Notes: generated from the letters alone by a model not told the origin. Shown: positions 34,689 to 44,404, counted from the stretch's first letter. The stretch: DNA of 64,000 nucleotides from Thalassovita mangrovi (GCF_009857745.1 NZ_WWEN01000003.1:372001-436000), one strand, 5' to 3'. Program-made: numbers and translations.

Positions 34689-35752
34689 TCTCCGACGACG
34701 ATCTTCGCGCTGCCGTCGGATCGGGCCTGTTGTCCGAGGCGCAGGCGGCATCGCTGGCGGCGCTGGCCGACAGCCGCCGCGGGGCGCGCGAAAATCTGTC
34801 ACCGGGGGATGAACCTTTCGAGCTGTTCAAAGGGTTCAACGAGATTTTCATCGTTGTCGGGCTGCTGATCCTGGCCGGGGGCTGGGCCGGGGTGACCGGC
34901 GTGGCGCTGACCGGACAGATCGTCAACGTGCAGACCGAGGTGGCGACCGCCGCCGCCATTGCCGCCGGTGCCATCTGGGCCCTGTCGGAATACTTCATCC
35001 GCCGCCGCCGCATGGTGGCGCCGGCCATCGCCCTGTCGGTGCTGTTCGCGCTGAACGCAGCGACCGGGCTGACCGCGTGGTTTTCGCAGCCCTTCATGGT
35101 GGCGCAGAACGACCTGACCAGCCTGCCGTTTCCTCTGGCCCTGACCACCGCGGCGACCGCGCTGTTCTGGGTCCGGTTCCGGGTGCCCTTCGCCATGGCG
35201 CTGATTGCGCTTGGCATCTTCGCGCTGGCGTTGCTGATCGGGGCCAACCAGGCCGGGGGACGGCCCGCGGAACTCACCGATTTCTTCCTGCTGTCGGCCA
35301 GCGGGCCATTCGCCTGGATCACGTTGCTGGTCGGGCTGGCCGTTTTTGCCGTGGCGATGTTTTTCGACATGAGCGACCCGCACCGCGTCACCCGCCGGTC
35401 GGCGCAGGGGTTCTGGCTGCACGTGGTCGCAGCGCCCGCTTTGGTCAACACCATCGCGCTCAGCCTGCTGGAAAAGGGCACGTCGGGCGCCTACCTGATC
35501 CTGCTGGCCGTTCTGGTTCTTTTCGCCGCCGTCGCCATCGTGATCGACCGCCGGTCCTTCCTGATTGCCGCGATCGGCTATATCGTCACCCTGGCCGGCA
35601 CCGTTTTCGACGGCGGGGGCGCGGCGATGACCATTCTGATCCTGGGGCTTTTCCTGGTGATCCTCGGTGCATTCTGGGCCCGGATTCGCGCCACGCTTCT
35701 TTCACCCCTGTCCGGGCTGCTGCCGCTGCATCGGCTGCCGCCCTCTCACTGA
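34685..35752 (+). CDS. DUF2157-type multi-pass membrane protein between hslV and hslU
   Basis: The 355-residue protein has a soluble N-terminus ([31 protein letters not shown]) followed by about ten to eleven hydrophobic helices. This pattern resembles DUF2157 proteins. Function is unknown. Its ATG overlaps the hslV TGA (ATGA) and hslU starts 12 bp after its stop, so it is an obligate part of the hslVU operon here. That placement suggests, but does not prove, a role in membrane stress or protein turnover. Confidence 0.72.
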   Translation: MISDDDLRAAVGSGLLSEAQAASLAALADSRRGARENLSPGDEPFELFKGFNEIFIVVGLLILAGGWAGVTGVALTGQIVNVQTEVATAAAIAAGAIWALSEYFIRRRRMVAPAIALSVLFALNAATGLTAWFSQPFMVAQNDLTSLPFPLALTTAATALFWVRFRVPFAMALIALGIFALALLIGANQAGGRPAELTDFFLLSASGPFAWITLLVGLAVFAVAMFFDMSDPHRVTRRSAQGFWLHVVAAPALVNTIALSLLEKGTSGAYLILLAVLVLFAAVAIVIDRRSFLIAAIGYIVTLAGTVFDGGGAAMTILILGLFLVILGAFWARIRATLLSPLSGLLPLHRLPPSH

Positions 35753-35764
35753 TAAGGGATTGTC

Positions 35765-37072
35765 ATGACCAATCTTACCCCCCGCGAAATCGTTTCCGAA
35801 CTCGACCGCTTCATCATCGGCCAGAACGACGCCAAGCGCGCCGTCGCCGTCGCCCTGCGCAACCGCTGGCGGCGCAAGCAACTGTCCGACGACCTGCGCG
35901 ACGAGGTTTATCCGAAAAACATCCTGATGATCGGGCCCACCGGCGTCGGCAAGACCGAAATCAGCCGCCGCTTGGCGAAGCTCGCCAAGGCGCCCTTCAT
36001 CAAGGTCGAGGCGACCAAGTTCACCGAGGTCGGGTATGTCGGCCGCGACGTGGAACAGATCGTCCGCGATCTGGTCGATGCGGCGATTTCCCAGACCCGC
36101 GAATACATGCGCGAAGAGGTCAAGGCCAAGGCGCATCAGGCCGCCGAGGACCGGGTGATCGAAGCCATCGCCGGCACGGATGCGCGCGAAGCGACCCGCG
36201 ACATGTTCCGCAAGAAGCTGAAGTCGGGCGAGCTGGACGATACGGTCATCGAACTGGACGTGGCCGACACCTCGAACCCGATGCCGATGATGGACATCCC
36301 CGGCCAGCCGGGCAGCCAGATGGGCATGATGAACCTGGGCGATATCTTCGGCAAGGCCTTCGGCGGCCGTACCGTACGCCGCCGTATGACGGTGGCCGAA
36401 AGCTATGAAACCCTGATCAGCGAAGAGGCCGACAAGCTGCTGGACGACGAAACCGTGACCAGGACCGCGCTGGAATCGGTGGAAGAAAACGGCATCGTCT
36501 TCCTCGATGAGATCGACAAGGTCTGCGCCCGCTCCGACGCGCGCGGCGGCGACGTGTCCCGCGAAGGGGTGCAGCGCGACCTGCTGCCGCTGATCGAGGG
36601 TACCACCGTTTCCACAAAGCACGGCCCGGTGAAAACCGATCATATCCTGTTCATCGCCAGCGGAGCCTTCCATATCGCCAAACCGTCCGACCTGCTGCCC
36701 GAATTGCAGGGGCGTCTGCCGATCCGGGTGGAGCTCAGGCCGCTGACCGAGGACGATTTCGTCCGCATCCTGACCGAAACCGACAACGCGCTGACCCGGC
36801 AATACACCGCCCTGATGGCGACCGAGGAAGTGACGGTGAGCTTCACCGACGACGGCATCGCGGCACTGGCCAAGATCGCGGCCGACGTGAACCAGTCGGT
36901 GGAAAACATCGGCGCGCGGCGGCTTTACACGGTGATGGAGCGGGTATTCGAGGAACTGTCCTTCACCGCGCCGGACCAGCCGGGTCAGTCGGTGACGGTG
37001 GATGCCGCCTTCGTCGACAAGAACCTGGGCGAGCTGACCAAATCGGCCGATGTGAGCCGCTACGTTCTGTAA
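35765..37072 (+). CDS. hslU: ATP-dependent protease ATPase subunit HslU (ClpY)
   Basis: The 435-residue AAA+ unfoldase has an N-terminal [34 protein letters not shown], Walker A GPTGVGKT at 57-64, [23 protein letters not shown] (pore GYVG), the intermediate domain around 110-235 with Met-rich MPMMDIPG...GMMNLG, Walker [11 protein letters not shown] and the C-terminal YVL tail that docks into HslV. AAGGGATTGTC precedes the ATG. Confidence 0.98.
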   Translation: MTNLTPREIVSELDRFIIGQNDAKRAVAVALRNRWRRKQLSDDLRDEVYPKNILMIGPTGVGKTEISRRLAKLAKAPFIKVEATKFTEVGYVGRDVEQIVRDLVDAAISQTREYMREEVKAKAHQAAEDRVIEAIAGTDAREATRDMFRKKLKSGELDDTVIELDVADTSNPMPMMDIPGQPGSQMGMMNLGDIFGKAFGGRTVRRRMTVAESYETLISEEADKLLDDETVTRTALESVEENGIVFLDEIDKVCARSDARGGDVSREGVQRDLLPLIEGTTVSTKHGPVKTDHILFIASGAFHIAKPSDLLPELQGRLPIRVELRPLTEDDFVRILTETDNALTRQYTALMATEEVTVSFTDDGIAALAKIAADVNQSVENIGARRLYTVMERVFEELSFTAPDQPGQSVTVDAAFVDKNLGELTKSADVSRYVL

Positions 37073-37149
37073 CGCCAAGGCCGCGCAGCACTGGCATCGG
37101 TTTTGGAAAACCGCTAGCTCTGGCACTGTGACAAGCGCCGGAGCCGCCC

Positions 37150-38250
37150 GTGATCAGAAGCGCCCTGATATTCTGCCTGTTCTTCCTGGCCGCCTGCAGC
37201 GACCGGGAAATGATCGTGATGAGGCCCGAGGCGCGGGAAACCGGCCAGGTCTATACCGCCTTCGTCGCCACCAATCGCGGGCAGAACGATCAGGGCTGGT
37301 ATGGGCACGACCGGGCAGGGGCGCTGGATTACCTGTCGGTGGACGTATCAGTTCCGCCGAAGCGCGAGGTCGGGCAGATCAAGATCGGGATGGGCGAAAC
37401 CGATCCGGAAAGACATTTCGTCATCACCGGAAAACAGGATTTCACCAGCGCTGGCGGCTTCACGTCGGCCATACGAACAGCACTGGCCAAGCAGCCTCGG
37501 GGCGACCGCGACGTTCTGATCTACGTGCATGGCTACAACAACAGCTTCAGCGACGGCGTGTTCCGGACCGTGCAGATGAAACACGATTTCGACCTGCCCG
37601 GCATCGTGGTGCATTATTCCTGGCCAAGCGCCGCCAACCCGCTGGCCTATACCCATGACCGCGACAGCGTTCTTTACGCCCGTGACGGGTTCGAAACCCT
37701 GCTGCGGCAGGTCCGCGCCGCGCAGCCGGGGCGGATCATCCTTGTCGGGCATTCTCTGGGCACGATGCTGGTGATGGAAACGCTGCGGCAGATGGAAATC
37801 GCCACGCCGGGATGGTCGAAGCGGGCACTTGGTGGCGTTGTCCTGGTGTCGCCCGATCTGGATATCGACCTGTTCAAGACCCAGGCCGATCGCCTGGCCG
37901 GGCTGCCGCAGCCCTTTGCGATCTTCGTGTCCTCGCGCGACCGCGCGTTGCAGCTGTCAGCGCGGCTGAACGGCAGCCGCAGGCGGCTGGGCAACCTGAC
38001 CGATCCCGAAGAGCTGGCCGAATATCCCGTCACCCTGATCGACGTTTCCGAATTCGCGCAGGAATCCGGCACGCGGCATTTCACGGTGGGAACCTCGCCG
38101 CTTTTGATCGCGCTTCTCAGCAACAGCGCCGCGGTGAACGAAGCCTTCGGTCAGGACCGCGCGGGCCGGTCGGGGCTGTTGCCGGGCACGGTGATCACCG
38201 CGCAGAACGCGACGCAGCTGATCCTGTCGCCGCTGTTGATGCTGAATTAA
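37150..38250 (+). CDS. Alpha/beta-hydrolase lipoprotein (DUF900 type)
   Basis: The 366-residue protein starts with GTG and has a lipoprotein signal peptide ending LAAC with lipidated Cys16. The hydrolase core shows VLIYVHGYNNSFSDGVFR (oxyanion loop), HYSWPSAANPLAYTHDRDS and the nucleophile elbow GHSLG with Ser202, all typical of DUF900 esterase-like proteins. It is predicted in the envelope. The substrate is unknown. The C-terminus overlaps the convergent smr gene by 4 bp, so the two transcripts share antisense ends. Confidence 0.85.
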   Translation: MIRSALIFCLFFLAACSDREMIVMRPEARETGQVYTAFVATNRGQNDQGWYGHDRAGALDYLSVDVSVPPKREVGQIKIGMGETDPERHFVITGKQDFTSAGGFTSAIRTALAKQPRGDRDVLIYVHGYNNSFSDGVFRTVQMKHDFDLPGIVVHYSWPSAANPLAYTHDRDSVLYARDGFETLLRQVRAAQPGRIILVGHSLGTMLVMETLRQMEIATPGWSKRALGGVVLVSPDLDIDLFKTQADRLAGLPQPFAIFVSSRDRALQLSARLNGSRRRLGNLTDPEELAEYPVTLIDVSEFAQESGTRHFTVGTSPLLIALLSNSAAVNEAFGQDRAGRSGLLPGTVITAQNATQLILSPLLMLN

Positions 38251-38828
38251 CGGTTGCGCCGCAGGTAAACGTAATAGGCGCCCGATCCGCCATGGCTGAG
38301 ATGCGCCTCGGACACCTGCAAGACGACCGCCGACAAGGGCGGCATGGTCAACCATTGCGGCACGTTGTGTTTCAGCACCCCGAAGCGCACCGGGATCGGC
38401 CCGCCTTCGTCGCGATGCTTGCCCTTGCCGGTGATCACCAGCACCAGCCGCTTGCCCTGCGCATGCGACCGCATGATGAACCCGTTCAGCACCGAATGCG
38501 CCTTGTCCAGGGTCATGCCGTGCAGGTCGATCCGGCCCTCGGGCACCAGTTTTCCGCGCCTCATCTTGCCGAAGGTTTTCTGATCCATCCGCACGGGAGT
38601 GTTGCCAAGCTGTTCGGAAATGCTGGGCATCAGGTCGTCGCGGGGCGGTGTTGCACCGGCCCTGGTGCCGACCTGGAAGTCCGGCAGCCGGAAAGACGGC
38701 GCTTTCTTCGGTTTCGGCTTGGGTTTGGGCAATTCGGAATGGGGCCGGTCGGGGTTCAGCCGTTCGGCCGTATCCGCCACCTTCTTCCACAGCTCCACTT
38801 CCTCGGGGCTCAGCCGCCGTCGCGTCAT
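38247..38828 (-). CDS. Smr/MutS2-like domain protein
   Basis: The 193-residue protein has a basic, Pro/Lys-rich N-terminus (PKPKPKPKKAP) and a C-terminal Smr domain: RIDLHGMTLDKAHSVLNGFI (L-D-x-H-G motif), RLVLVITGKGKH and the closing GGSGAYYVYLRR. Stand-alone Smr proteins are nucleic-acid endonucleases or ribosome-rescue factors in some bacteria. The role here is not defined. Last gene of timA-mltA-smr, overlapping mltA by ATGA. Confidence 0.88.
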   Translation of the reverse strand: MTRRRLSPEEVELWKKVADTAERLNPDRPHSELPKPKPKPKKAPSFRLPDFQVGTRAGATPPRDDLMPSISEQLGNTPVRMDQKTFGKMRRGKLVPEGRIDLHGMTLDKAHSVLNGFIMRSHAQGKRLVLVITGKGKHRDEGGPIPVRFGVLKHNVPQWLTMPPLSAVVLQVSEAHLSHGGSGAYYVYLRRNR

Positions 38829-39862
38829 TGCTCGCTCTCCGGCAGCAGGGCAAAGGCGCGCTGGATCGGCAGCAGCACCATCATCCGCCCCGCATCGCGC
38901 AGCTTGCCAGCGGCGCGGCCCGCCGCATCGCCGGTACCGAAGAAGATATCGGCCCGCTGCGGCCCCTTGATCGCCGATCCGGTATCCTGCGCCACCATCA
39001 ACCGGCGGATCGGCTGTTCGCCGTGCTTTTCCAGCCAGACCGGCGCGCCCAGCGGCGTGAAGGCGGGATCGACCGCTATGCTGCGCCCCGAAGTGACCGA
39101 GCGGTTCATCGCGCCCAGCGGCCCGTCTTCGGGCGACACCTTGTCGATCTTGCGGAAAAACACATAGGACGGGTTGTGGCGCAGCAATTCCAGCCCCTCG
39201 ACCGGGTTGCGCCGGACCCAGGATTTGATCACCTGCGCCGACACCTGGTGTTTCCGATAAATCCCGCGCCGGATCAGTTCGACCCCGATGGACCGGTATT
39301 CGTGTCCGTTCGACCCGCCATAACCGACCCGGAGATGATGCCCGTCGGGCAGCCGGATGCGACCAGACCCTTGGATTTGCAGGAAAAACAGTTCCACCGG
39401 ATCGTCGACCCAGGCGATTTCAAGCCCGCGGCCTTCCATCACGCCGCTGGTTTCGATCTCGCCCCGCGACAACCATTGCCCGGCGCCGCGCGCTTCGCGC
39501 GGCTGGCCGTAGACCGGGAAACGGAACCGGTCGGTCCGCACCAGCGATCCGTCCAGTTCGGGTTCGTAATAGCCGGTGAACAACGGCTTTTGCCCGTTCT
39601 CGATCAGCACCGGACGGAAGAAAAGCTCAAAGAACGCCTTGGGATTCTCGATCGTCTGCGCCACGGCGCACAGCGATTGCCAGTCGGGCGCATCGATATC
39701 GGGGCAGGTGGCCAGGAACACGTTCAGCGCGGCGGCGTGATCGTCGCGGTCCCAGCCATCCAGATCGGCGAAATCATGCACCTGATAGGACAGGTCGGCG
39801 GATTGCGCCGCACCTGTCATCAGCGCCCCTGCCAGAACGGCGGCTGGCAGCCGCCGGATCAT
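38825..39862 (-). CDS. mltA: Membrane-bound lytic murein transglycosylase A
   Basis: The 345-residue secreted enzyme has a signal peptide (1-21, ending AQSA). FTGYYEPELDGSLVRTDRFRFPVY, VELFFLQIQGSGRIRLPDG and the C-terminal 3D domain RSIAVDPAFTPLGAPVWL...LMVAQDTGSAIKGPQRADIFFGTG carry the conserved aspartates, including the catalytic one. It cleaves the MurNAc-GlcNAc bond with 1,6-anhydro ring formation. That yields material salvageable by AmgK-MurU at 24.7 kb. No lipobox is clear. It overlaps timA and smr by ATGA. Confidence 0.93.
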   Translation of the reverse strand: MIRRLPAAVLAGALMTGAAQSADLSYQVHDFADLDGWDRDDHAAALNVFLATCPDIDAPDWQSLCAVAQTIENPKAFFELFFRPVLIENGQKPLFTGYYEPELDGSLVRTDRFRFPVYGQPREARGAGQWLSRGEIETSGVMEGRGLEIAWVDDPVELFFLQIQGSGRIRLPDGHHLRVGYGGSNGHEYRSIGVELIRRGIYRKHQVSAQVIKSWVRRNPVEGLELLRHNPSYVFFRKIDKVSPEDGPLGAMNRSVTSGRSIAVDPAFTPLGAPVWLEKHGEQPIRRLMVAQDTGSAIKGPQRADIFFGTGDAAGRAAGKLRDAGRMMVLLPIQRAFALLPESEQ

Positions 39863-40512
39863 TCGCCCGTTGCGACCAGTTGCCAGTTCGGATCGTCGGT
39901 TCCCATCTTGCGGGCAAAGGTCCAGACGTCCTTCTGACGCTTGATCTCGTTCAGCTTGCCTTCGACGATTTCGCCGGAACTGTCGCGCACGACCGAGGTC
40001 AATTCGCCAACGAATTTCACCGAAATCTCGGCGACGTTGTTTTCGAATTCCGCGTCGACCAGCGCCATTTCGCGAATACCGATGAAATCGGCCTCGATCT
40101 TCAGGCCCTGCGCTTCGCGCGCTTCGACTACTTCGGCGAAGCTGGCATAGACGTCATCGCTGAGGAACGGCTTGATATCGGCCATGTCGCCGCGTTCGAA
40201 CCCCATCAGGATCATTTCATAGGCACCGCGCGCGCCGCCCAGGAATTCCGACACGTTGAAGCTGGGTTCCACGCGCTTCATCTGCGCCAATGCATCCGCC
40301 GCGGCGCTGCCTTCGGTGGCGTGATCGGTGATGTCGCGGTCGGGACCGCCTTCGATCACTTCGAAATCACGGCGCGGGGCGGATTTTTCCGGCACTTTCT
40401 GAACCGGGGGCTTTTCAAAACCCTCGCGGGTGCCCAACACGTTTTTCAACCGCAAAATCAGGAAGATTGCGATGCCAGCCAGTACCAGAAGCTGCAAAAT
40501 CGGCGAATTCAT
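39859..40512 (-). CDS. Tim44/TimA family protein
   Basis: The 217-residue protein has an N-terminal membrane anchor (about 4-22: ILQLLVLAGIAIFLILRL), a charged linker and a C-terminal Tim44-like domain: FLGGARGAYEMILMGFERGDMADIKPFLSDDVYASF...EISVKFVGELTSVVRD...DVWTFARKMGTDDPNWQLVATGE. TimA is the bacterial relative of the mitochondrial import subunit Tim44. Divergent from fxsA and close to secB, a common arrangement in Rhodobacterales. Confidence 0.9.
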   Translation of the reverse strand: MNSPILQLLVLAGIAIFLILRLKNVLGTREGFEKPPVQKVPEKSAPRRDFEVIEGGPDRDITDHATEGSAAADALAQMKRVEPSFNVSEFLGGARGAYEMILMGFERGDMADIKPFLSDDVYASFAEVVEAREAQGLKIEADFIGIREMALVDAEFENNVAEISVKFVGELTSVVRDSSGEIVEGKLNEIKRQKDVWTFARKMGTDDPNWQLVATGE

Positions 40513-40618
40513 ACTATCCTCTCGAACCCATGGGCGTGGAAACCGGCCCGTTGGCTACTTATGTAGGTGAGGCAGGCGGTCAAGTCCACTGCGTCAAGGT
40601 TACAGGAGAGTGCCAAAA

Positions 40619-41107
40619 ATGTGGCTGTTAATCGCTTTTATCGCCGTTCCGGTTATCGAGATCGCCCTTTTCATCCAAGTGGGCGGTTTGATCGGGACAT
40701 GGCCGACGATCGGAATCGTCGTTCTGACCGCGATGCTGGGCACCTGGATGGTGCGGGCGCAGGGGCGTTTGGCGATCGGTAACCTGCAACGGTCCTTTTC
40801 CCAGCTCGACGATCCGACCGAACCTTTGGCGCATGGCGCGATGGTGCTGATTTCGGGCGTCCTGCTGCTGACGCCGGGTTTTTTCACCGACGCGCTTGGC
40901 TTTGCCCTGCTGGTTCCGGCGATCCGCTCGGCCTTTTTCCATTACCTGCGCAAGCGCGTGCGGGTTCAAAGCTTCACCATGGGCGCGGCGGGCACCCGGC
41001 AGGAATACCGCCCGATGCAGGACGATGACGTCATCGAAGGCGAATTTTACGAGGTCGATCCGTCAAAACGACCGACCCACCGGCCTTCGGGATGGACCAA
41101 GCATTGA
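40619..41107 (+). CDS. FxsA family membrane protein
   Basis: The 162-residue protein has three to four hydrophobic segments: WLLIAFIAVPVIEIALFIQVG, IGIVVLTAMLGTWMVRAQG, MVLISGVLLLTPGFFTDALGFALLVPAIR. GGLIGTWPTIGIVVLTAMLG is the FxsA hallmark. E. coli FxsA suppresses F-plasmid exclusion of T7, but the general role is unclear. The start at 40619 is set by AGGAG 11 bp upstream; the GTG at 40610 is too near it. It precedes secB by 55 bp. Confidence 0.9.
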   Translation: MWLLIAFIAVPVIEIALFIQVGGLIGTWPTIGIVVLTAMLGTWMVRAQGRLAIGNLQRSFSQLDDPTEPLAHGAMVLISGVLLLTPGFFTDALGFALLVPAIRSAFFHYLRKRVRVQSFTMGAAGTRQEYRPMQDDDVIEGEFYEVDPSKRPTHRPSGWTKH

Positions 41108-41162
41108 GGCGCGTGATCCATCCTGATAAGGACGGATCAAACGCATTTTCTAGGAGCAAGAA

Positions 41163-41648
41163 ATGGCTGAAGCTGCCACCGACCCGCAGGCCCCGTCCTT
41201 CCGCATGAACGTGTTGAACCAGTTCATCCGCGACATGTCCTTCGAAAACATCCTGGCGCAAAAAGGCGCGTCGGGCGAAGTCCAGCCGGACGTCAAGGTT
41301 CTGGTCAACCTGGACGCCAAGAAGCGGAGCCAGGAAAACCAGTATGAAGTCGCGATCAAGCTGACCGTGGATTCCTCGGCCAAGGATAGCGACGCCAAGC
41401 TGTTCCTGCTGGAAATCGACTATGCCGGGATCTTCCAGATCGAAGGCGTGCCGGAAGACCAGATGCATCCGTTCCTGCTGATCGAATGCCCGCGCATGAT
41501 GTTCCCGTTCCTGCGCCGCATCGTCAGCGACGTGACCCGCGACGGCGGTTTCCCGCCGCTGAACCTGGAAAACATCGATTTCGTTCAGCTGTATCGCAAC
41601 GAACTGGCCCGCCGTCAGGCCGAAGGTCAGACCGCGCCGGCGAACTGA
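41163..41648 (+). CDS. secB: Protein-export chaperone SecB
   Basis: The 161-residue homotetrameric chaperone keeps precursors export-competent and hands them to SecA. Visible family blocks are FRMNVLNQFIRDMSFENI, QYEVAIKLTVDS, LFLLEIDYAGIFQIEGVPED, LIECPRMMFPFLRRIVSDVTRDGGFPPLNLENIDFVQLY. It has its own AGGAGC ribosome-binding site and ends 4 bp from the convergent dnaQ stop. secB next to dnaQ-coaE-aroE-maf is an origin-side arrangement shared with Caulobacter. Confidence 0.98.
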   Translation: MAEAATDPQAPSFRMNVLNQFIRDMSFENILAQKGASGEVQPDVKVLVNLDAKKRSQENQYEVAIKLTVDSSAKDSDAKLFLLEIDYAGIFQIEGVPEDQMHPFLLIECPRMMFPFLRRIVSDVTRDGGFPPLNLENIDFVQLYRNELARRQAEGQTAPAN

Positions 41649-41652
41649 TCCC

Positions 41653-42384
41653 TTAAGACAGCTTTTTCCAAAGCGCGCCGTCGCCCATCGCCTCGACAAA
41701 GGCATCATGGGCGGCGGTTTCTTTTTCGGTGATCCGCGGCGGCAGCGGCGCCGGACGCTTGAAGGGGCGCCAATCGTCGCCGCCATCGCCGCCCGACGAC
41801 CCGGTGGACACCGTGCTGAGCCCGAAATCGGGCTGCCGGCCGCCGATCAGTTCCAGATAGACATCCGCCAGGATTTCGGAGTCGAGCAACGCGCCGTGCA
41901 GCGTGCGCGACGAATTGTCGATGCCGAAGCGGCGGCACAGCGCATCCAGCGTCGCGGGCGAGCCGGGAAATTTCTTGCGCGCGATGGCCAGCGTATCAAG
42001 CGCCTGTTCCCACGGGATTTGCGGCAATCCCATCCAGCCCAGTTCGGCGTTGAGGAACTTGATATCGAAGGCCGCGTTATGGATCACCAGCTTGGAATCG
42101 CGGATGAAATCCAGGAAACTCTGGCCCACTTCCTTGAACAGCGGCTTGTCCTTCAGCGTCACCTGACCCGGTTTCGGGTCCTGCGGCGGCTGCAACAGGT
42201 CGGGCCCAATGCCGTGCACGCCGAAAGCTTCGTCCGGCATGTAGCGTTCGGGGTTGATATAGACGTGATAGGTTTCGCCGGTCGGCATGTGGTTATAGAG
42301 CTCAAGACAACCGATTTCGACGATCCGGTCGCCCGAATTCGGGTCGAAACCGGTGGTTTCCGTATCCATCACGATTTCACGCAT
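41653..42384 (-). CDS. dnaQ: DNA polymerase III epsilon subunit (3'-5' proofreading exonuclease)
   Basis: The 243-residue DEDDh exonuclease shows ExoI EIVMDTETTGFD, ExoII LVIHNAAFDIKFLNAELG and ExoIII RTLHGALLDSEILADVYLEL. The C-terminal residues after about 185 form the linker and tail for binding the alpha subunit. It gives replication fidelity. Its start overlaps the coaE end by 8 bp, so it is the last gene of maf-aroE-coaE-dnaQ. Confidence 0.97.
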   Translation of the reverse strand: MREIVMDTETTGFDPNSGDRIVEIGCLELYNHMPTGETYHVYINPERYMPDEAFGVHGIGPDLLQPPQDPKPGQVTLKDKPLFKEVGQSFLDFIRDSKLVIHNAAFDIKFLNAELGWMGLPQIPWEQALDTLAIARKKFPGSPATLDALCRRFGIDNSSRTLHGALLDSEILADVYLELIGGRQPDFGLSTVSTGSSGGDGGDDWRPFKRPAPLPPRITEKETAAHDAFVEAMGDGALWKKLS

Positions 42385-42970
42385 TGCGCAGCTTCCCCTG
42401 AATATCGTCGATCACCGCCTGCACCTGCGCGCGCGCGTGATCCAGCGTGTCGGTTTCGATCACATAATCGGCCCGGGCGCGTTTTTCAGCGTCCGGCATC
42501 TGTTTTTCACGGATCGCTTCGAATTGCGCCTCGGTCATGGTGCCGCGGTCCATCACCCTTTGTTTCTGGATTTCGGCCGTGGCCGACACGGTGGCAACCG
42601 CATCCATCGCCGCGTTGCCGCCGGTTTCGAACAGCAGCGGGATGTCGAAGACAAGGATATCGGCCGTGGCATGGGCAATGAAATCGGCGCGGTCTTCGCC
42701 GACCAGCGGATGGACGATTTCCTCGATCCGTTTCAACGCGGTGGGATCGCGCCCGATGATCAGTTTCAGCGCCGCGCGCGACACTTCACCATCGATCACC
42801 GCCTCGGGAAAATCGCGCTCGAACGCCGGAACCGCCTTGCCACCCCTGGAATACAGCCGATGCACCGCCGCATCCGCATCCCAGACGGCGCAGCCCGCTT
42901 CGGCGAACATTTTCGCGGTGGTGGATTTGCCCATCCCGATCGACCCGGTCAGGCCCAGCTTGAAACTCAT
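42377..42970 (-). CDS. coaE: Dephospho-CoA kinase
   Basis: The 197-residue kinase makes the last step of CoA synthesis. It has the P-loop GLTGSIGMGKST at 6-17, DADAAVHRLYSRG, LVFDIPLLFETG and MTEAQFEAIREKQMPDAEKRARADYVIET (lid). The start at 42970 comes from the ATGA overlap with aroE. The frame runs further upstream inside aroE and is not used. Confidence 0.97.
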   Translation of the reverse strand: MSFKLGLTGSIGMGKSTTAKMFAEAGCAVWDADAAVHRLYSRGGKAVPAFERDFPEAVIDGEVSRAALKLIIGRDPTALKRIEEIVHPLVGEDRADFIAHATADILVFDIPLLFETGGNAAMDAVATVSATAEIQKQRVMDRGTMTEAQFEAIREKQMPDAEKRARADYVIETDTLDHARAQVQAVIDDIQGKLRNA

Positions 42971-43800
42971 CGCAGCAACACCGCGCGGGTGGCCGCGTCG
43001 ACCACGGGCCGTTGGCCGAACCAGCGTTCGAACCCCGGCACCGCCTGGTGGATCAGCATGCCCAAGCCGTCGACGGTGACGCATCCCATGTCTTCGGCTT
43101 CGCGCAAAAGCCGCGTTTGCAGCGGGTTATAGACCAGATCGGTCACCAAGGCGCCCTTCTGCAACCCGTCCAGCGGCACCCGCAATTCCGGTTTGCCCAA
43201 CATGCCAAGCGAGGTGGTGTTCACCACCGTCGCCGCCTGTTCCAGCATGTTGCCGGCCTGGACCCATTCGACCACGCTCACCCTTGTGCCGAAATCCTGC
43301 TTCAGCGCTTCGGCGCGCGCCCGGGTGCGGTTGCTGATCAGGATTTCCGGCACACCGGCATCGAGCAGCGACGCCACCACGGCGCGCGCGGCGCCCCCGG
43401 CGCCCAAAACCGCGGCGGGCCCGGCCGCCGGGTTCCAATCCGGTGCGTTCTGACGCAGGTTTTCGATGAAACCATAGCCATCGGTGTTGTCGGCGTGGAT
43501 TTTCCCATCTTCGCGGAAAATCAGCGTGTTCACCGCCCCGATCAGCGTCGCCCGGTCGGTGACCTGATCGGCGATCCGCATCGCGGCTTCCTTATGCGGC
43601 ACGGTGATGTTGACGCCGACAAAACCCATCCGGGGCAGGGTGCGCAGCACGTTTTCCAGGTCTTCCGGCGCCACATCCATCGGGATGTAATGGCCCTTGA
43701 TGCCAAGGGTTTTCAGCCAGTGACCGTGCAAAAGCGGCGATTTCGAATGGGCGATCGGCGATCCGATCACACCGGCCAGGGGAATACGCTCGACACTCAT
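42967..43800 (-). CDS. aroE: Shikimate dehydrogenase
   Basis: The 277-residue enzyme reduces 3-dehydroshikimate with NADPH. Family motifs are GVIGSPIAHSKSPLLHGHWL, VNITVPHKEAAMRI with the catalytic Lys, NTDGYGFIENL, LGAGGAARAVVASLL and VVNTTSLGML. Its ATG overlaps the maf stop (ATGA). It makes shikimate-pathway flux a member of this small origin-proximal operon with CoA synthesis and proofreading. Confidence 0.97.
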   Translation of the reverse strand: MSVERIPLAGVIGSPIAHSKSPLLHGHWLKTLGIKGHYIPMDVAPEDLENVLRTLPRMGFVGVNITVPHKEAAMRIADQVTDRATLIGAVNTLIFREDGKIHADNTDGYGFIENLRQNAPDWNPAAGPAAVLGAGGAARAVVASLLDAGVPEILISNRTRARAEALKQDFGTRVSVVEWVQAGNMLEQAATVVNTTSLGMLGKPELRVPLDGLQKGALVTDLVYNPLQTRLLREAEDMGCVTVDGLGMLIHQAVPGFERWFGQRPVVDAATRAVLLR

Positions 43801-44396
43801 TGTTGCAGCTCTCCTCGCAGGGTCAGGTAGGACAGGAGTTCCAGAAGCGGCAGCCCCAGGACCGTAAAGTAATCGCCGTCGATACGGGAAAACAACCGTA
43901 CACCTTCCTCTTCAAGCTTATAGGCGCCCACGCAATGCCCGATTTCCGGCCAGTTGCGATCCAGATAGCCCTCTAGGAAGTCGTCGGAGAAATCGCGCAT
44001 CCGCAAACGAACCTGCCCGATATGGCGCCAAAGCGGTTTGCCCGCCTCGCAGATCACCGCCGCCGACAGCAACATGTGCCTCTCGCCCCGCATCTGGCGC
44101 AGCTGATCGCGCGCCTCGTCCCGGGTTTCGGGTTTCGACAGCATCTGACCGTTGAAATCGAGCACCTGATCGCATCCGATGACCAGGGCGTCGGGGAATT
44201 TTTCGCTGATCTTCAGCGCTTTCATCTCGGCCAGCGTGTCGGCGATGTCGCGCGGCGTGGCCTCTTCGGCCAGAAGCGCGGCTTTCACCATCTCTTCGTC
44301 GATTCGCGGCCGTTCAACGGTGAAGGAAACGTTGGCATTTCTGAGCAGGGATTGCCGAATTTCGGACCCAGAAGCGAGGATCAGATTTTTCTGCAT
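43797..44396 (-). CDS. maf: Maf family nucleotide pyrophosphatase
   Basis: The 199-residue protein has the Maf start LILASGSEIRQSLLRNANVSF, IDEEMVKAA, LVIGCDQVLDFNGQMLSKPET and IDGDYFTVLGLPLLELLSYL. Maf enzymes hydrolyse canonical or modified NTPs and are thought to keep them out of nucleic acids or affect septation. The ATG at 44396 overlaps a perfect DnaA box, whose last T (reverse strand reading TTATCCACA) is the base pair of the start codon A. The in-frame upstream ATG/GTG codons lie in the origin-like region and are not used. Confidence 0.92.
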   Translation of the reverse strand: MQKNLILASGSEIRQSLLRNANVSFTVERPRIDEEMVKAALLAEEATPRDIADTLAEMKALKISEKFPDALVIGCDQVLDFNGQMLSKPETRDEARDQLRQMRGERHMLLSAAVICEAGKPLWRHIGQVRLRMRDFSDDFLEGYLDRNWPEIGHCVGAYKLEEEGVRLFSRIDGDYFTVLGLPLLELLSYLTLRGELQQ

Positions 44397-44404
44397 GTGG
44401 ATAA
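44396..44404 (-). other. Perfect DnaA box
   Basis: TGTGGATAA is the exact reverse complement of the DnaA consensus TTATCCACA. It overlaps the maf start codon. It is the only exact match I noticed in the window. Confidence 0.8.
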
